A model generated the notes under the pieces. That model was not told the origin of the DNA. It ran no database searches and saw only the letters and a list, made by a program, of their open reading frames with translations. 64,000 nucleotides of DNA, taken from NCBI GenBank assembly GCA_009781515.1, contig WQXY01000007.1, positions 1 through 64,000 on the forward strand. The letters are read 5' to 3'. Positions 35,913 to 47,277 of this stretch are shown here, one piece after another; position 1 is the stretch's first letter; every line of letters begins with the position of its first letter. Both the position numbers and the translations under genes were made by a program. Origin of the DNA: Oscillospiraceae bacterium (GTDB taxonomy: Bacteria > Bacillota > Clostridia > Oscillospirales > Oscillospiraceae).

Positions 35913-36605
35913 ATGTTTAGAGGAAAAAATTATAAAGAAGCTGCAAAGCTTGTTGACAGAGCAGTATTATACGACCCCGAAGATGCTTTTGCACTCGTAA
36001 TTAAAGCGTCAAAAGCAAAATTTGACGAAACAGTTGAGCTTCATATCAAGCTCGGTGTTGACTCACGCCATGCCGACCAGCAGGTTCGCGGAGCAATCGT
36101 ACTTCCGCACGGCACGGGCAAAACAGCAAGAGTTCTTGTTTTCTGTAAGGAAGAGCGCGAAAAGGAAGCCCTCGACGCAGGAGCCGACTTTGCGGGCGGG
36201 CAAGACCTTGTCGACCGCATTACCAACGAAAACTTCTTTGACTATGACGTTGTTGTTGCAACCCCCGATATGATGGGTGTTGTCGGACGTCTCGGTAAAG
36301 TGCTCGGACCTAAGGGTCTCATGCCGACACCAAAAGCAGGAACGGTTACTCCAAACATTGCGCAGGCAATATCTGAAATCAAAGCAGGTAAAATTGAGTA
36401 CCGTCTTGATAAAACCAACATCATTCACTGCCCGATTGGCAAAGTGTCATTCGGTGCAGAGAAACTGACCGAAAACTATCAGGCGCTCATTGATGCCGTA
36501 GTTAAAGCTAAACCGGCTGCCGCTAAAGGGCAATACATAAAAAGCTGCGTAACAGCTTCAACAATGGGACCCGGCGTTAAGATAAACGCACAAAAACTCG
36601 CCTAA
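35913..36605 (+). CDS. rplA: 50S ribosomal protein L1
   Basis: [32 protein letters not shown]. Confidence 0.97.
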   Translation: MFRGKNYKEAAKLVDRAVLYDPEDAFALVIKASKAKFDETVELHIKLGVDSRHADQQVRGAIVLPHGTGKTARVLVFCKEEREKEALDAGADFAGGQDLVDRITNENFFDYDVVVATPDMMGVVGRLGKVLGPKGLMPTPKAGTVTPNIAQAISEIKAGKIEYRLDKTNIIHCPIGKVSFGAEKLTENYQALIDAVVKAKPAAAKGQYIKSCVTASTMGPGVKINAQKLA

Positions 36606-36619
36606 AAAGCAGTAAAGCC

Positions 36620-36645
36620 GGGGACAGGACTTTAGTCCTGTCCCC
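36620..36645. terminator. 12-bp stem hairpin between convergent rplA and HD gene
   Basis: GGGGACAGGACT-TT-AGTCCTGTCCCC. Confidence 0.55.
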
Positions 36646-36661
36646 TTGCTGTGACATGGTG

Positions 36662-37321
36662 CTATATCAGTTGCTGTTCGTTAATTATCAGCTTAAACTC
36701 AAGCCCGAGCTTCTCGGCAGCCTTTCGGCACATTTTCATACGCCCGAGGAAGATTTCAAAGTAGTCCATAACAGAGCTGTACTTGGTATCAACAGTCAAT
36801 TTTAGTTTAACAAGAGTTTTTTCTTCGTTTACCTTAAGTAAGGATTTCCTTACGGAGTAGTTTACTCTATCGTGAATGTCAAAGCTTGAGATATCCTCGT
36901 TTCTCACCCTTGAGCGGCGAACGTCCGATTTATCCGCGAGAATGAGTGCAGCGCTCACGTGATTGACGGGAACGCCTGTATTTTCATCATGGTTGCCAAT
37001 GGCGGTTGTAATTGTTGCAATCTCGGCGGCACTAAAGCCAAGATGATCTAATATACGAAAAGCCATAACCGCACCCGAGAGCGAATGGTCTTCACGGTTT
37101 ACAAGGTTTCCTATATCATGCAGATACCCGGATATTTTAGCAAGCTCAACGTCACGCTCGGGATATCCGAGAGTTTCCAAGATATAACCCGCATCTTCCG
37201 CCGTTCTTGTAACATGAGAAAAGCTGTGTTCGGTAAATCCGAGAGCGCACAAAGACTCATCGGCTTTTGTAATATAAGTGCTGACATCTTCGTTATTTTT
37301 AATGTCTTCAAAGGTTAGCAT
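36662..37321 (-). CDS. HD-domain phosphohydrolase
   Basis: HSFSHVTRTAEDAGY..GYLHDIGNL..IGNHDEN; start moved to MLTFED. Confidence 0.82.
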   Translation of the reverse strand: MLTFEDIKNNEDVSTYITKADESLCALGFTEHSFSHVTRTAEDAGYILETLGYPERDVELAKISGYLHDIGNLVNREDHSLSGAVMAFRILDHLGFSAAEIATITTAIGNHDENTGVPVNHVSAALILADKSDVRRSRVRNEDISSFDIHDRVNYSVRKSLLKVNEEKTLVKLKLTVDTKYSSVMDYFEIFLGRMKMCRKAAEKLGLEFKLIINEQQLI

Positions 37322-37443
37322 AATAAGATTTCCTCCACATTTTATCCGTCTGTGACTACAGTATAACACAAAGCGAAACGATAATGTAACTAAAAGGTAT
37401 TGCATAGCGCCTTAATGTATGTTACAATTCGTCCGCTAAACAT

Positions 37444-37521
37444 GGTGAGTATAGCTCAGCTGGTTAGAGCACCGGATTGTGGTTCCGGGGGTCGTGGGTT
37501 CGAATCCCATTACTCACCCCA
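37444..37521 (+). tRNA. tRNA-His (GTG), with G-1:C73 and encoded CCA
   Basis: GGTGAGTATAGCTCAGCTGGTTAGAGCACCGGATTGTGGTTCCGGGGGTCGTGGGTTCGAATCCCATTACTCACCCCA cloverleaf. Confidence 0.95.
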
Positions 37522-37545
37522 AGTCTTACACGACAAGACGCATAA

Positions 37546-37620
37546 TGGGCTGTCGCCAAGCGGTAAGGCACCAGACTTTGACTCTGGCATTCGTTGGTTC
37601 AAATCCAGCCAGCCCAGCCA
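37546..37620 (+). tRNA. tRNA-Gln (TTG), encoded CCA
   Basis: TGGGCTG..CCAGACTTTGACTCTGG..CAGCCCAGCCA. Confidence 0.95.
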
Positions 37621-37631
37621 CCACACAAAAT

Positions 37632-37707
37632 GACCTGCTAGCTCAGTCGGTAGAGCAGCGCCCTTTTAAGGCGAAGGTCCTGTGTTCGAATCACAGGCAG
37701 GTCACCA
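37632..37707 (+). tRNA. tRNA-Lys (TTT), encoded CCA
   Basis: GACCTGC..GCCCTTTTAAGGC..GCAGGTCACCA. Confidence 0.95.
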
Positions 37708-37746
37708 AAAAGAGGTTAAGTGCCAAAATGGGACTCAACCTCTTTT
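37708..37746 (+). terminator. Rho-independent terminator after tRNA cluster
   Basis: AAAGAGGTT..AACCTCTTTTT. Confidence 0.7.
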
Positions 37747-37770
37747 TACTACTCGTGCGTGTCTTATAGT

Positions 37771-37995
37771 CTACCGTGACACGCTTTGCAGCGTTATCAT
37801 AACACGCTTGCCGCTCTCGTCGTGAACCCTGACAATGCCCTTTTCATATTCGTCCAATGTGCATATTTGCCTAATATTAGGCCCCTTTTTTGCAATGACA
37901 TACAAAACATCGGAATAGTTCTTTAAGTACAGGCGCTCAATACCGTATATAGTTTCGATACGCGAGTCTTTTTTTGATTTATCAAAAAGCTTCAT
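37771..37995 (-). CDS. Small hypothetical protein
   Basis: ORF from MKLFDKSKKDSRIETIYGIERLYLKNYSDVLYVIAKKGPNIRQI; codon usage plausible. Confidence 0.45.
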   Translation of the reverse strand: MKLFDKSKKDSRIETIYGIERLYLKNYSDVLYVIAKKGPNIRQICTLDEYEKGIVRVHDESGKRVMITLQSVSR

Positions 37996-38118
37996 AATAA
38001 ATATACTACCATAAAAATAAATATTTATCAAAAATAATCATATTTATATTCAGATGGAACATTTAATAAAAACAATCGTCTAATATCTATCAACCACAGT
38101 CAAAAAAGGAGGCTAACC

Positions 38119-39345
38119 ATGAAAATGTTAAATACAGCCAAAAAAAGTTCATCCGGCGTTTTATGTGCAGTGCTTTGTGCTGCGTTTCTTTTTATCGCCT
38201 CGTGCGGGAATAATGAAGATAAGCCCGCTGTGGACAACGTGCCGGAAGGGCATGGTATTACCTTAGAGTTTGTGAAATATACACCTGATGAAATCTCTCT
38301 TATCATCAACAACGGCTCTGCCTTTGATATCAGATATGACAACGGGTATTCGATAAACGGCAGATTGTGGGGTGAAATGGGGACAAGCGGCAATAGAACC
38401 TTTGACCTGCCATCAGGTGAAACCTGTGAGATTATTCTTGAACCAACGGGACTCGACGGGTTTTCACTAACGCCCGGCGAATATCAATTAACAATGCAAA
38501 TAATAATTGACCCTGATAATACTGCTTCTGCCCCGCTTGCAAATATCTCTGTAAAAACATACCTGCTGCATGTAGACTTTGCGCTTGAAAACACAAAAAT
38601 CCCGCCCGACATGACAGGTGTATCCATAGAAGTCGATTTTGCAACCCCGATAGGTGTGCTGCTTAACATAACAAATGGTACAAATTACGGGCGTGTGTAT
38701 TTTGACAAGTCATATAAAGTTCAGCAAAAAGAGCTTGCGGACTATGTGGGCGCAGATTGGAAAGAAATACCAAAAATAACATCAAGTGCATTTTCAAGTG
38801 ATTTAGACGATAATAAAGACTCAATAGCCCCGCGGCAAACCTATGAAATGTATCTTATATACTGGCAGTGGCTGTATGGCGAACTGGAGCCCGGAGAGTA
38901 TCGCATAGAAATGAACATTTATCATGATGATGGAGAGGGAAATATTGCAGCAAACGTAATATATGCGTATTTCACGTTAGACGGTGAACCAATTCCGGAC
39001 ACGATAAAAAGAATGGATAGTGACTTCTATCACCCGCTTTCCGGAATTAGTACATTTCGTGCGGAAGTTATGAACCTGATTGACCAAAACTATCGTGAAG
39101 TTTCCGCAGATAATACAGGGCTTCTTGTAAAATCAATGCAGCCATTTTGGGGAAATGACACAAACGGCAGTTTGCTGTATGTGCTAAACTCTCATTCAAA
39201 TACAGTGCTTGATTTGAATGGCAAACAAATTCACTTCTCAGACATACCGATAGGTGCAATAATTGATATAACCTTTAGCGGAATAATTTTGACATCGAAC
39301 CCGGCGATAATCGGAGCAAATCTGCTAATCAGAATAATTGAATAA
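38119..39345 (+). CDS. Lipoprotein with Ig-like extracellular domains
   Basis: Lipobox FLFIASC after positively charged signal; RBS GGAGG. Confidence 0.72.
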   Translation: MKMLNTAKKSSSGVLCAVLCAAFLFIASCGNNEDKPAVDNVPEGHGITLEFVKYTPDEISLIINNGSAFDIRYDNGYSINGRLWGEMGTSGNRTFDLPSGETCEIILEPTGLDGFSLTPGEYQLTMQIIIDPDNTASAPLANISVKTYLLHVDFALENTKIPPDMTGVSIEVDFATPIGVLLNITNGTNYGRVYFDKSYKVQQKELADYVGADWKEIPKITSSAFSSDLDDNKDSIAPRQTYEMYLIYWQWLYGELEPGEYRIEMNIYHDDGEGNIAANVIYAYFTLDGEPIPDTIKRMDSDFYHPLSGISTFRAEVMNLIDQNYREVSADNTGLLVKSMQPFWGNDTNGSLLYVLNSHSNTVLDLNGKQIHFSDIPIGAIIDITFSGIILTSNPAIIGANLLIRIIE

Positions 39346-39360
39346 TTACTATAAAAAAGA

Positions 39361-39399
39361 AAAGAGGCTATTCTTCTTGGAGATTAGCCTCTTTTTTTT
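39361..39399 (+). terminator. Rho-independent terminator
   Basis: AAGAGGCTA..TAGCCTCTTTTTTTT. Confidence 0.75.
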
Positions 39400-39541
39400 C
39401 GATTGCTCTGTTATACGCCTTTGGGTCAGGCGGTTTTCGTGTAACGGGATTTAGTCCGCCCCAGCTGCTGCGTTTTGCCGCATGGAATTGCTTTTGCTTT
39501 AATTTTGACTGTTTACTTAAAGGAACAAACCGTTTCATGTG

Positions 39542-40258
39542 TTACAAGACGGTGTTCTTGCTGTCGCCCGAAGTGCTCATTTGCATTTCAATCAGCTTTA
39601 TGAAAAGCATTTGTGCGAGAGCTTCATTGAAATTGAAAGAAGAGCTCTTTGTGGAAGTTTCGCTAATTCTGCCTGCCATATCAAAACCGTCGTATGTGAG
39701 CATTCCCGCAGTGATTTCGCCGCCGCCCATATAGCTGAGCACCTTTGGCACATAAGCTTGAGTCTCCCGAAACGGAGGAATACCGCCGTGTTTGATAACT
39801 GCAGGCCACCCTGCGTTGTATGCTGCAAGAGCGAGCTCAACATCGCCGTCAAACCTGTCGAGTTGTTCTCTGAGATATTTTGCTCCGCCCATGATGCTTT
39901 GCTCGGCGTTGTACGGGTCGTCAACACCAAGATATTTTGCCGTACCGGGCATAAGCTGCATAATACCCATAGCACCGACCTTGGAAGTAACGTCGGCGCG
40001 GAAATTAGACTCAACTTTTGCAACTGCTTTGAGAAGATTTGGTGAAATATTATATTTTTGCCCGGCAGCATCAAAAACGGTGTCAAGGTCAACACTGCCA
40101 CTGCTTATAGTACGAGACCTTAATGTGCTCGCAAAAGATGTGGGGCTTGCATAATTTTCTGAAGGAGCAACAGTCTGTGTGCCTGCTAAAGGCAGGGCAC
40201 TTTGCCACGCACTGAAATTTACATTGTTTGCGTTTGGAATTACAGAGTCAATCGTCAT
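39542..40258 (-). CDS. Lytic transglycosylase (SLT domain)
   Basis: NLLKAVAKVESNFRADVTSKVGAMGIMQLMPGTAKYLGV..LALAAYNAG. Confidence 0.9.
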   Translation of the reverse strand: MTIDSVIPNANNVNFSAWQSALPLAGTQTVAPSENYASPTSFASTLRSRTISSGSVDLDTVFDAAGQKYNISPNLLKAVAKVESNFRADVTSKVGAMGIMQLMPGTAKYLGVDDPYNAEQSIMGGAKYLREQLDRFDGDVELALAAYNAGWPAVIKHGGIPPFRETQAYVPKVLSYMGGGEITAGMLTYDGFDMAGRISETSTKSSSFNFNEALAQMLFIKLIEMQMSTSGDSKNTVL

Positions 40259-40463
40259 TATACTATGCCTTTCAACCTGTGAAATTCGGGGTGTTTTGCG
40301 GCCGTAAGTTACAGAGTCGGGATTGCTACCCCGGTCTATTTATGCTCCGGTCGCGTGTTCCCTGTGTTATATATAATCGGACTTTTTATCGTAAACTTTA
40401 ATAAAAAGCTCACTGAAATGATAAATTTTGTTAAAAAAGACGAAAAAACGTAAAAAATAAGTG

Positions 40464-40492
40464 TTGACAAGCGCTCTGGGGTTTGGTATTCT
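40464..40492 (+). promoter_or_regulatory. Promoter of the S10 operon
   Basis: TTGACA-17 bp-TATTCT. Confidence 0.6.
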
Positions 40493-40558
40493 ATCCGAGC
40501 GTCTTCTTTTAGAACGACACACACGGCACAGTGTGCACAGATTTTTGGAGGATAAGAA

Positions 40559-40870
40559 ATGGCAGCGAAAAAGATGATACGCATCAGGCTCAAGGCTTAC
40601 GATCATCAGCTTATTGATCAGGCAGCCTCGACAATCATCGAAACAGCAAAACGTACAGACGCAAGAGTATCAGGACCTATTCCGCTTCCGACAAAAAAGG
40701 AAGTAATTACGATACTTCGTGCAGTACACAAATACAAGGATGCCAGAGAGCAGTTTGAACGTCTTACACATAAAAGACTGATTGACATTATGAGCCCGAC
40801 ACAAAAAACGGTTGAAGCTCTCATGTCGCTCGAGCTCCCTGCCGGTGTTGAAATCGAAATTAAACTGTAA
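40559..40870 (+). CDS. rpsJ: 30S ribosomal protein S10
   Basis: [27 protein letters not shown]. Confidence 0.97.
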   Translation: MAAKKMIRIRLKAYDHQLIDQAASTIIETAKRTDARVSGPIPLPTKKEVITILRAVHKYKDAREQFERLTHKRLIDIMSPTQKTVEALMSLELPAGVEIEIKL

Positions 40871-40945
40871 ACATCGGAAGCACCCAAGGTCATGTTGGTT
40901 TATATAATGTAGCCAACCAATAACCGAAATCAGGAGGAAGAAACA

Positions 40946-41578
40946 ATGGTCAAAGCGATCATCGGAAAAAAAGTCGGTATGACGCAAATATTCGATGAAA
41001 ACGGCAAGGTTGTACCGGTTACTGTTATTGAAGCAGGTCCATGTGTCGTAGTTCAAAAGAAAACTGCAGAAAATGACGGATATGACGCTGTTCAACTCGG
41101 TTTCACCGACATCAAAGAACGCAAGCTTTCAAAACCCGAACAAGGGCACTTGAAAAAAGCAAAAGTATCTGCAAAAAAATATCTTAAGGAATTCCGCCTC
41201 GAAGACATATCCGCACTTAACGTCGGCGACGAGCTTAAAGCAGATGTTTTCGCAGAGGGCGACAAGGTTGACGTAACAGGAATATCACGAGGCAAGGGCT
41301 TCTCGGGTGTTATCAAACGCCACGGAGCAGGAAGAACAGCAACCTCACACGGTGGTGGACCCGTTCACCGTCACGCAGGCTCAATGGGCTCGGGAACAGA
41401 CCCCGCCCGCATATTTAAGGGCAAAATGGGTGCAGGACAAATGGGTAACGTACAAGTTACAGTCCAAAACCTTGATGTAGTTAAAGTAGACCCGGAGCGC
41501 AACATGATAGCTGTCAGAGGAGCAATACCCGGACCAAGAAGCGGTATTGTATATCTTAAAAATACTGTAAAGAATTAA
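40946..41578 (+). CDS. rplC: 50S ribosomal protein L3
   Basis: [35 protein letters not shown]. Confidence 0.97.
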   Translation: MVKAIIGKKVGMTQIFDENGKVVPVTVIEAGPCVVVQKKTAENDGYDAVQLGFTDIKERKLSKPEQGHLKKAKVSAKKYLKEFRLEDISALNVGDELKADVFAEGDKVDVTGISRGKGFSGVIKRHGAGRTATSHGGGPVHRHAGSMGSGTDPARIFKGKMGAGQMGNVQVTVQNLDVVKVDPERNMIAVRGAIPGPRSGIVYLKNTVKN

Positions 41579-41594
41579 GGAAAGGGAGAGAATA

Positions 41595-42218
41595 ATGCCG
41601 GAAGTAAAAGTACACGACATGAAGGGCAAGGTAGTCGGCGAAGTGACACTCTCCGAGGCTGTTTTTGGCATTAAGCCAAACACCGTGGCAATCCACGCAG
41701 CAGTCAAAAATCATCTTGCAAATAAAAGACAAGGCACACAATCCGCACTCACACGTGCAGAGGTTGCGGGCGGCGGAAAGAAGCCATACCGTCAAAAAGG
41801 CACAGGCAGAGCACGTCAAGGCTCAGTCAGCAATCCGCATTACACACATGGTGGCGTTGCATTTGCACCGAAACCAAGAAGCTACCGCTATACATTAAAT
41901 AAAAAGCTTAAGAGAATTGCACTTAAATCTGCATTATCTCTTAAAGTTGCAAACGACTCTATTATAGTTGTCGACAAGCTCAAAATGAAAGAAAAGAAAA
42001 CAAAAGACTTTGTCAAATTCATGACCGCTCTCGGGATTGAAGGCAAAGTTTTAATTGTTACAAACGAGCTTGATGAAAATGTAATTTTCAGCGGAAGAAA
42101 CATTCCGGGTGTTAAAACAACATACGGGTCACTGCTGAGCACCTACGACATTATGAATGCAAAAACATTTGTTGTGGACAAAGCGGCACTCGGTAAAATT
42201 GAGGAGGTATACGCATAA
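41595..42218 (+). CDS. rplD: 50S ribosomal protein L4
   Basis: GGGKKPYRQKGTGRARQGS. Confidence 0.97.
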   Translation: MPEVKVHDMKGKVVGEVTLSEAVFGIKPNTVAIHAAVKNHLANKRQGTQSALTRAEVAGGGKKPYRQKGTGRARQGSVSNPHYTHGGVAFAPKPRSYRYTLNKKLKRIALKSALSLKVANDSIIVVDKLKMKEKKTKDFVKFMTALGIEGKVLIVTNELDENVIFSGRNIPGVKTTYGSLLSTYDIMNAKTFVVDKAALGKIEEVYA

Positions 42219-42514
42219 TGAAAACATCATGTGATATTATCCTACGCCCGATAATCTCAGAGCAATCAACCGAGCATGTTGAGCTTAAAAAATACGTGTT
42301 TGAAGTTGCTCCCGATGCCAACAAAATCGAAATCAAAAAAGCAATCGAAGATTTATTTGATGTTGAGGTAGCGAAAGTTACTACATTAAATATGATTGGC
42401 AAAACAAAACGTATGGGTCGTCACCCCGCCGGAAAAAGAAAAGACTGGAAAAAAGCCGTTGTCAAACTTACAGACAGTTCAAAGACAATTGAGTTCTTTG
42501 AAGGCTTGGTCTAA
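42218..42514 (+). CDS. rplW: 50S ribosomal protein L23
   Basis: ILRPIISEQSTEHVELKKYVFEVAPDANKIEIKKAIE. Confidence 0.96.
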   Translation: MKTSCDIILRPIISEQSTEHVELKKYVFEVAPDANKIEIKKAIEDLFDVEVAKVTTLNMIGKTKRMGRHPAGKRKDWKKAVVKLTDSSKTIEFFEGLV

Positions 42515-42527
42515 GGAGGAATAAGAA

Positions 42528-43364
42528 GTGGCAGTAAAATCATACAAACCAACAACACCTTCAAGAAGACATATGTCTGTTTCCGGATTTGAGGGTATTG
42601 ACAAGAAAGCCAAGCCCGAGCGCAGCTTGACGGAAGTGCTGAAAAAACATTCGGGACGTAATAACTACGGTCGTATTACAGTGCGTCATAAAGGCGGCGG
42701 CAACCGCAGAAAATACAGAATTATTGACTTCAAACGCAACAAGATTGATATCCCAGGCAAGGTTGTACGTCTTGAATATGACCCGAACCGCAGTGCAAAC
42801 ATTGCACTTATCGAATACGAAGACGGCGAGCTGCGTTATATCCTCGCTCCGGTTGGTCTTTCGGCAGGCGACGCGGTCATTTCATCAAAAGATGCAGACA
42901 TTAAACCCGGCAACGCTCTTCCGATAACATCTATTCCCGTGGGAACAGTTATTCATAATATTGAAATGCACCCCGGAAAAGGTGCCCAGCTTGTTCGCGG
43001 AGCAGGCGGAGCGGCACAGCTTATGGCAAGAGAAGGCGACATGGCACAAATCAGAATGCCGTCAGGTGAGCACAGAATGGTTCGCAGCAACTGCATGGCA
43101 ACAATCGGTCAAGTCGGCAACACCGACCATGCAAACATTCATATAGGTAAAGCAGGACGCAAACGTCACATGGGCATCCGCCCGACGGTTCGCGGCTCGG
43201 TTATGAACCCTGTAGACCACCCGCACGGCGGAGGTGAGGGAAAATCCCCGATAGGTCGCCCCGGACCTGTTACCCCTTGGGGTAAGCCGACATTAGGTTA
43301 CAAGACACGCAAGGTTAAAAATCCGAGCGACAAATACATAGTCAAACGCCGCGGTAAGAAATAA
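42528..43364 (+). CDS. rplB: 50S ribosomal protein L2
   Basis: [36 protein letters not shown] start. Confidence 0.97.
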   Translation: MAVKSYKPTTPSRRHMSVSGFEGIDKKAKPERSLTEVLKKHSGRNNYGRITVRHKGGGNRRKYRIIDFKRNKIDIPGKVVRLEYDPNRSANIALIEYEDGELRYILAPVGLSAGDAVISSKDADIKPGNALPITSIPVGTVIHNIEMHPGKGAQLVRGAGGAAQLMAREGDMAQIRMPSGEHRMVRSNCMATIGQVGNTDHANIHIGKAGRKRHMGIRPTVRGSVMNPVDHPHGGGEGKSPIGRPGPVTPWGKPTLGYKTRKVKNPSDKYIVKRRGKK

Positions 43365-43380
43365 GAGAGAGGGAACATAA

Positions 43381-43653
43381 ATGAGTAGAAGTGTTAAGAA
43401 AGGCCCATTCGCTGCACCGGAACTTGTTAAGCGAGTTGAAGAAATGAACGCATCGGGCAAGAAAACGGCTCTTAAAACATGGTCCCGTGCCAGTACGATT
43501 TTCCCGTCATTTGTCGGACATACAATAGCAGTACACGACGGCAGACGTCATGTGCCGATATACATAACAGAAGACATGGTCGGTCATAAGCTTGGGGAAT
43601 TCGCCCCCACCCGCACATATCGCGGTCATGCCGGCAGCAAGTCATCAAAATAG
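43381..43653 (+). CDS. rpsS: 30S ribosomal protein S19
   Basis: [23 protein letters not shown]. Confidence 0.97.
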   Translation: MSRSVKKGPFAAPELVKRVEEMNASGKKTALKTWSRASTIFPSFVGHTIAVHDGRRHVPIYITEDMVGHKLGEFAPTRTYRGHAGSKSSK

Positions 43654-43665
43654 GAGGAAGCAGAT

Positions 43666-44010
43666 ATGGAAACTAAGGTTGCGAAAGCACATTCAAGATA
43701 CGTGCGTATCTCGCCGCGAAAGGTCAAAATAGTCTGCGACCTTATCAGAGGAAAAGATACAAAAACGGCAAAAGCAATTTTAATGCAAACACCAAAAGCC
43801 GCATCGGAATACCTTATAAAACTGCTCAACAGTGCAGTGGCAAACGCAGAAAACAACCACGAAATGGATCCCGAAAACCTTTATGTATATGAAACATTCG
43901 CAAATCCGGGTCCGACACTCAAGCGAATAAGGCCTGTAGGACGCGGCAGAGCACACAGAATATTCAAAAGAACATCACATATAACAGTAGTAGTCGCAGA
44001 GAAAGAGTAG
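43666..44010 (+). CDS. rplV: 50S ribosomal protein L22
   Basis: [19 protein letters not shown]. Confidence 0.97.
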   Translation: METKVAKAHSRYVRISPRKVKIVCDLIRGKDTKTAKAILMQTPKAASEYLIKLLNSAVANAENNHEMDPENLYVYETFANPGPTLKRIRPVGRGRAHRIFKRTSHITVVVAEKE

Positions 44011-44024
44011 AGAAAGGGAATATT

Positions 44025-44855
44025 ATGGGACAAAAAGTTAATCCACATGGCTTTAGAGTCGGTGTAATCAAAGACTGGGATTCCCGTTGGTATGCCCGTG
44101 AAGATAAAGTGGGAGACCTTATCGTCGAGGATTACAATATCCGCAAATATCTCAAAGAACTGCTCTTTAGCGCAGGTGTGCCAAAGATTGAAATTGAACG
44201 CGACAACGCAAAAGTCAGAATTTTAATTCACTGCTCACGTCCGGGCATTGTCATCGGTAAAGGCGGAGCGGAGATTGAAAAAATCAGCAATGATGTCGAA
44301 AAAAGAATTGGCAAGCCTGTTGCACTTTCAATCATTGAAGTTAAAAATACCGACACAAACGCACAGCTTATTGCAGAGGGTATTGCACAAAAGCTCGAAA
44401 AACGTATCGGTTTTCGCCGTGCAATGAAAAATGCAATGAGCAGAGCAATGCGTCTTGGTGTACGCGGCATAAAAGTCATGGTTTCAGGACGCCTCGGCGG
44501 CGCTGAAATTGCCAGAAGCGAAGCATATCACGAGGGAACAATACCGCTTCAAACACTCAGAGCAGATATCGAATACGGATTTGCCGAAGCAGCGACAACA
44601 TACGGACGCATCGGTGTAAAAGTATGGGTATATAACGGTGAAATACTTAGTCAAACACTTCGTACCACACCAAGAACAATGGATTTATCAAGACCTCCGA
44701 GAGAACGCCGCGACCGCGGTGAACGTAGCGACCGTGGTGATCGCGGCGGCCGTGACGGTAACTTTGGCGGCGGTGGTTATAACCGCAGACCCGGCGGCGG
44801 AAACAGACCGGGCGGTGCTCCGCACTCCGCAAGAGAAGGAGGCACAAACAGATGA
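44025..44855 (+). CDS. rpsC: 30S ribosomal protein S3 with RG/GN-rich C-terminal tail
   Basis: [26 protein letters not shown] domain [13 protein letters not shown]. Confidence 0.97.
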   Translation: MGQKVNPHGFRVGVIKDWDSRWYAREDKVGDLIVEDYNIRKYLKELLFSAGVPKIEIERDNAKVRILIHCSRPGIVIGKGGAEIEKISNDVEKRIGKPVALSIIEVKNTDTNAQLIAEGIAQKLEKRIGFRRAMKNAMSRAMRLGVRGIKVMVSGRLGGAEIARSEAYHEGTIPLQTLRADIEYGFAEAATTYGRIGVKVWVYNGEILSQTLRTTPRTMDLSRPPRERRDRGERSDRGDRGGRDGNFGGGGYNRRPGGGNRPGGAPHSAREGGTNR

Positions 44856-45364
44856 TATCACCAAAAAGAGTTAAGTACCGCAAGCAACAAAGAGGCAGAA
44901 TGAAAGGCCGTGCAACACGCGGCACATCAATCACATACGGCGAATACGGCATGCAAACCTTAGAGCCCGCATGGATTACGGCAAACCAAATAGAAGCTGC
45001 ACGTATTGCCATGACGCGCTATTCAAAACGTGGCGGAAGTGTTTGGATTAAAATATTCCCGAGCAAGCCCGTCACATCAAAACCTGCCGAAACCAGAATG
45101 GGTTCCGGTAAAGGCTCGCCCGACCATTGGGTAGCCGTTGTGAAGCCCGGCAGAATACTCTTTGAAATCGGCGGAGTAACAGAAGATGTGGCACGTGAGG
45201 CAATCCGCCTTGCAGGACACAAGCTTCCGTGTAAAACAAAGTTCGTAAAACGTGAAGGCGAATTTACAGTCAGCCACGTGAGAGTCAGAGCAACTGATAC
45301 AACTGCATCAACAGGAGAAGCCGAGCAAGGCAGCGAGGCAGTAAATGAGACAGGTGGTGGGTAA
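44852..45364 (+). CDS. rplP: 50S ribosomal protein L16
   Basis: [51 protein letters not shown]. Confidence 0.97.
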   Translation: MISPKRVKYRKQQRGRMKGRATRGTSITYGEYGMQTLEPAWITANQIEAARIAMTRYSKRGGSVWIKIFPSKPVTSKPAETRMGSGKGSPDHWVAVVKPGRILFEIGGVTEDVAREAIRLAGHKLPCKTKFVKREGEFTVSHVRVRATDTTASTGEAEQGSEAVNETGGG

Positions 45365-45366
45365 AG

Positions 45367-45579
45367 ATGAAGGCAAGTGAAGCAAGAACACTAAGCACGG
45401 AAGAATTAGAAGAAAAGCTTGACGGGCTAAAAAAAGACCTATTCTTTTTAAGAATGCAACATGCGACTAACCAGCTTGACAACCCGATTAAAATTAATCA
45501 AGTCAAAAAGGACATTGCCAGAGTCAAGACAGTTATTCGTGAGCAGCAGCCCGCACAGGCAGGAGGACAAGACGCATGA
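45367..45579 (+). CDS. rpmC: 50S ribosomal protein L29
   Basis: [31 protein letters not shown]. Confidence 0.95.
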   Translation: MKASEARTLSTEELEEKLDGLKKDLFFLRMQHATNQLDNPIKINQVKKDIARVKTVIREQQPAQAGGQDA

Positions 45580-45839
45580 GTGAGGCAAGAACATCCAACA
45601 GAAAGACAAGGACAGGCAAGGTTGTTTCCGACAAAATGGACAAAACCATTGTCGTTGCGGTTGAAACCCGTGTGCCGCACAAGCTGTACAAAAAAATTGT
45701 TAAGAAAACGTACAAGCTCAAAGCTCATGACGAAGAAAACAGTTGCAGCATAGGCGATATAGTACGTGTCATGGAAACACGCCCGCTGTCCAAAGACAAA
45801 CGCTGGAGATTAGTTGAAATAGTAGAAAAAGCGAAGTAA
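45576..45839 (+). CDS. rpsQ: 30S ribosomal protein S17
   Basis: [27 protein letters not shown]. Confidence 0.96.
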   Translation: MSEARTSNRKTRTGKVVSDKMDKTIVVAVETRVPHKLYKKIVKKTYKLKAHDEENSCSIGDIVRVMETRPLSKDKRWRLVEIVEKAK

Positions 45840-45862
45840 AAACCAAGTAGGGGTATAAGGAA

Positions 45863-46234
45863 ATGATACAACAAGAGTCATATCTGAAGGTTGCCGATAA
45901 CACAGGAGCCAAAGAAATTAAATGCATAAGAGTGCTCGGCGGCTCCAAACGGAAGTATGCATCGGTCGGTGATGTTATTGTAGCATCTGTCCGTAAGGCT
46001 GCTCCCGCCAGTACAGTTAAGAAAGGCGAGGTTGTCAAAGCCGTGGTAGTACGCACTGCAAAGGGTGTTCACCGTGCAGATGGTACGCATGTACGCTTTG
46101 ACGAAAATGCCGCCGTACTTATAAAAGACGACGACAAAAACCCCAGAGGCACACGTATATTCGGGCCTGTGGCACGAGAGCTGCGTGACAAGGATTATAT
46201 GAAAATCCTGTCGCTTGCTCCCGAAGTAATTTAA
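45863..46234 (+). CDS. rplN: 50S ribosomal protein L14
   Basis: [33 protein letters not shown]. Confidence 0.97.
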   Translation: MIQQESYLKVADNTGAKEIKCIRVLGGSKRKYASVGDVIVASVRKAAPASTVKKGEVVKAVVVRTAKGVHRADGTHVRFDENAAVLIKDDDKNPRGTRIFGPVARELRDKDYMKILSLAPEVI

Positions 46235-46249
46235 CCGGAGGTGACCACA

Positions 46250-46558
46250 ATGCATATTAAAACAGATGATACAGTAGTGGTGTTATCCGGCAGGGATAAA
46301 GGCAAGCAGGGTAAAGTAATAGGTGCCGAGCCGAAAGAGGGAAAAATCCTTGTTGAGGGCGTCCTCGTTGCAAAGCGTCATAAAAAACCACGCAAGCAAG
46401 GAGAACCCGGCGGAATTATCACAAAAGAAACACCAATTTACGCAAGCAAGGTCATGCGGGTATGTCCCAAATGCAACAAGCCTACAAGACCTGCACACCG
46501 TTTCAATAAAGACGGCAAAAAAGTACGCATTTGTAAAAAGTGCGACGCAGAAATCTAA
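46250..46558 (+). CDS. rplX: 50S ribosomal protein L24
   Basis: MHIKTDDTVVVLSGRDKGKQGKVI; start at 46250 after GGAGG. Confidence 0.95.
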   Translation: MHIKTDDTVVVLSGRDKGKQGKVIGAEPKEGKILVEGVLVAKRHKKPRKQGEPGGIITKETPIYASKVMRVCPKCNKPTRPAHRFNKDGKKVRICKKCDAEI

Positions 46559-46576
46559 CGAAGGGAGTAAGCCAAA

Positions 46577-47260
46577 ATGCCTGAAAAGCAAGAAAAAACT
46601 GCAAAGCAGGAAAAGCCTGTAAAAAAAGCAGAAGCTGCACCGGCAGAGCAAGAAGTTTCAGCGAAGCAGGAAAAGCCTGCTCCGAAAGAAACAAAAAAAG
46701 CAGCACCGGTAATTAAAGTACCGAGACTTAAGAAAAAATATAGGGAAGAGGCAGCTCCCGCACTGATGAAAAAATTCGGCTACAAAAGTGCTATGGAAGT
46801 TCCGCGCCTTGAAAAAGTAGTCGTAAATGTGGGATGCGGAGACGCCCGCGACAATGCAAAAGCACTTGAAGCGGTTGTCAAAGACATAACCCAAATCACA
46901 GGACAAAAAGCAGTCATCACCAAAGCGCGTAAATCAGTAGCAAACTTTAAGCTTCGTGAGGGAATGCCCGTCGGCGTTAAGGTAACACTTCGCTCAAACA
47001 TGATGTGGGAATTTTTAGACAGACTTCTCAACGTAGCACTCCCGCGTGTCCGCGACTTTAGAGGCATCAGTGCAAACGCATTTGACGGACGCGGAAACTA
47101 CGCCCTCGGATTAAAAGAACAGTTGGTCTTCCCCGAAATAGACTACGACAAAATCGAAAAAATCCGCGGAATGGACATAGCGATATGTACAACAGCAAAA
47201 ACAGACGAGGAAGCACGTGAGCTTCTTACATACTTAGGTGCACCGTTCATAACGAGTTAG
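46577..47260 (+). CDS. rplE: 50S ribosomal protein L5 with K/E/A/P-rich N-terminal extension
   Basis: Core [37 protein letters not shown] preceded by ~47 aa low-complexity segment. Confidence 0.95.
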   Translation: MPEKQEKTAKQEKPVKKAEAAPAEQEVSAKQEKPAPKETKKAAPVIKVPRLKKKYREEAAPALMKKFGYKSAMEVPRLEKVVVNVGCGDARDNAKALEAVVKDITQITGQKAVITKARKSVANFKLREGMPVGVKVTLRSNMMWEFLDRLLNVALPRVRDFRGISANAFDGRGNYALGLKEQLVFPEIDYDKIEKIRGMDIAICTTAKTDEEARELLTYLGAPFITS

Positions 47261-47277
47261 GGAAAGGTACAATTAAT

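Noticed and set aside
37400-37769. Two ORFs covering the tRNA cluster
   Set aside because: They read through three complete cloverleaf tRNAs with encoded CCA
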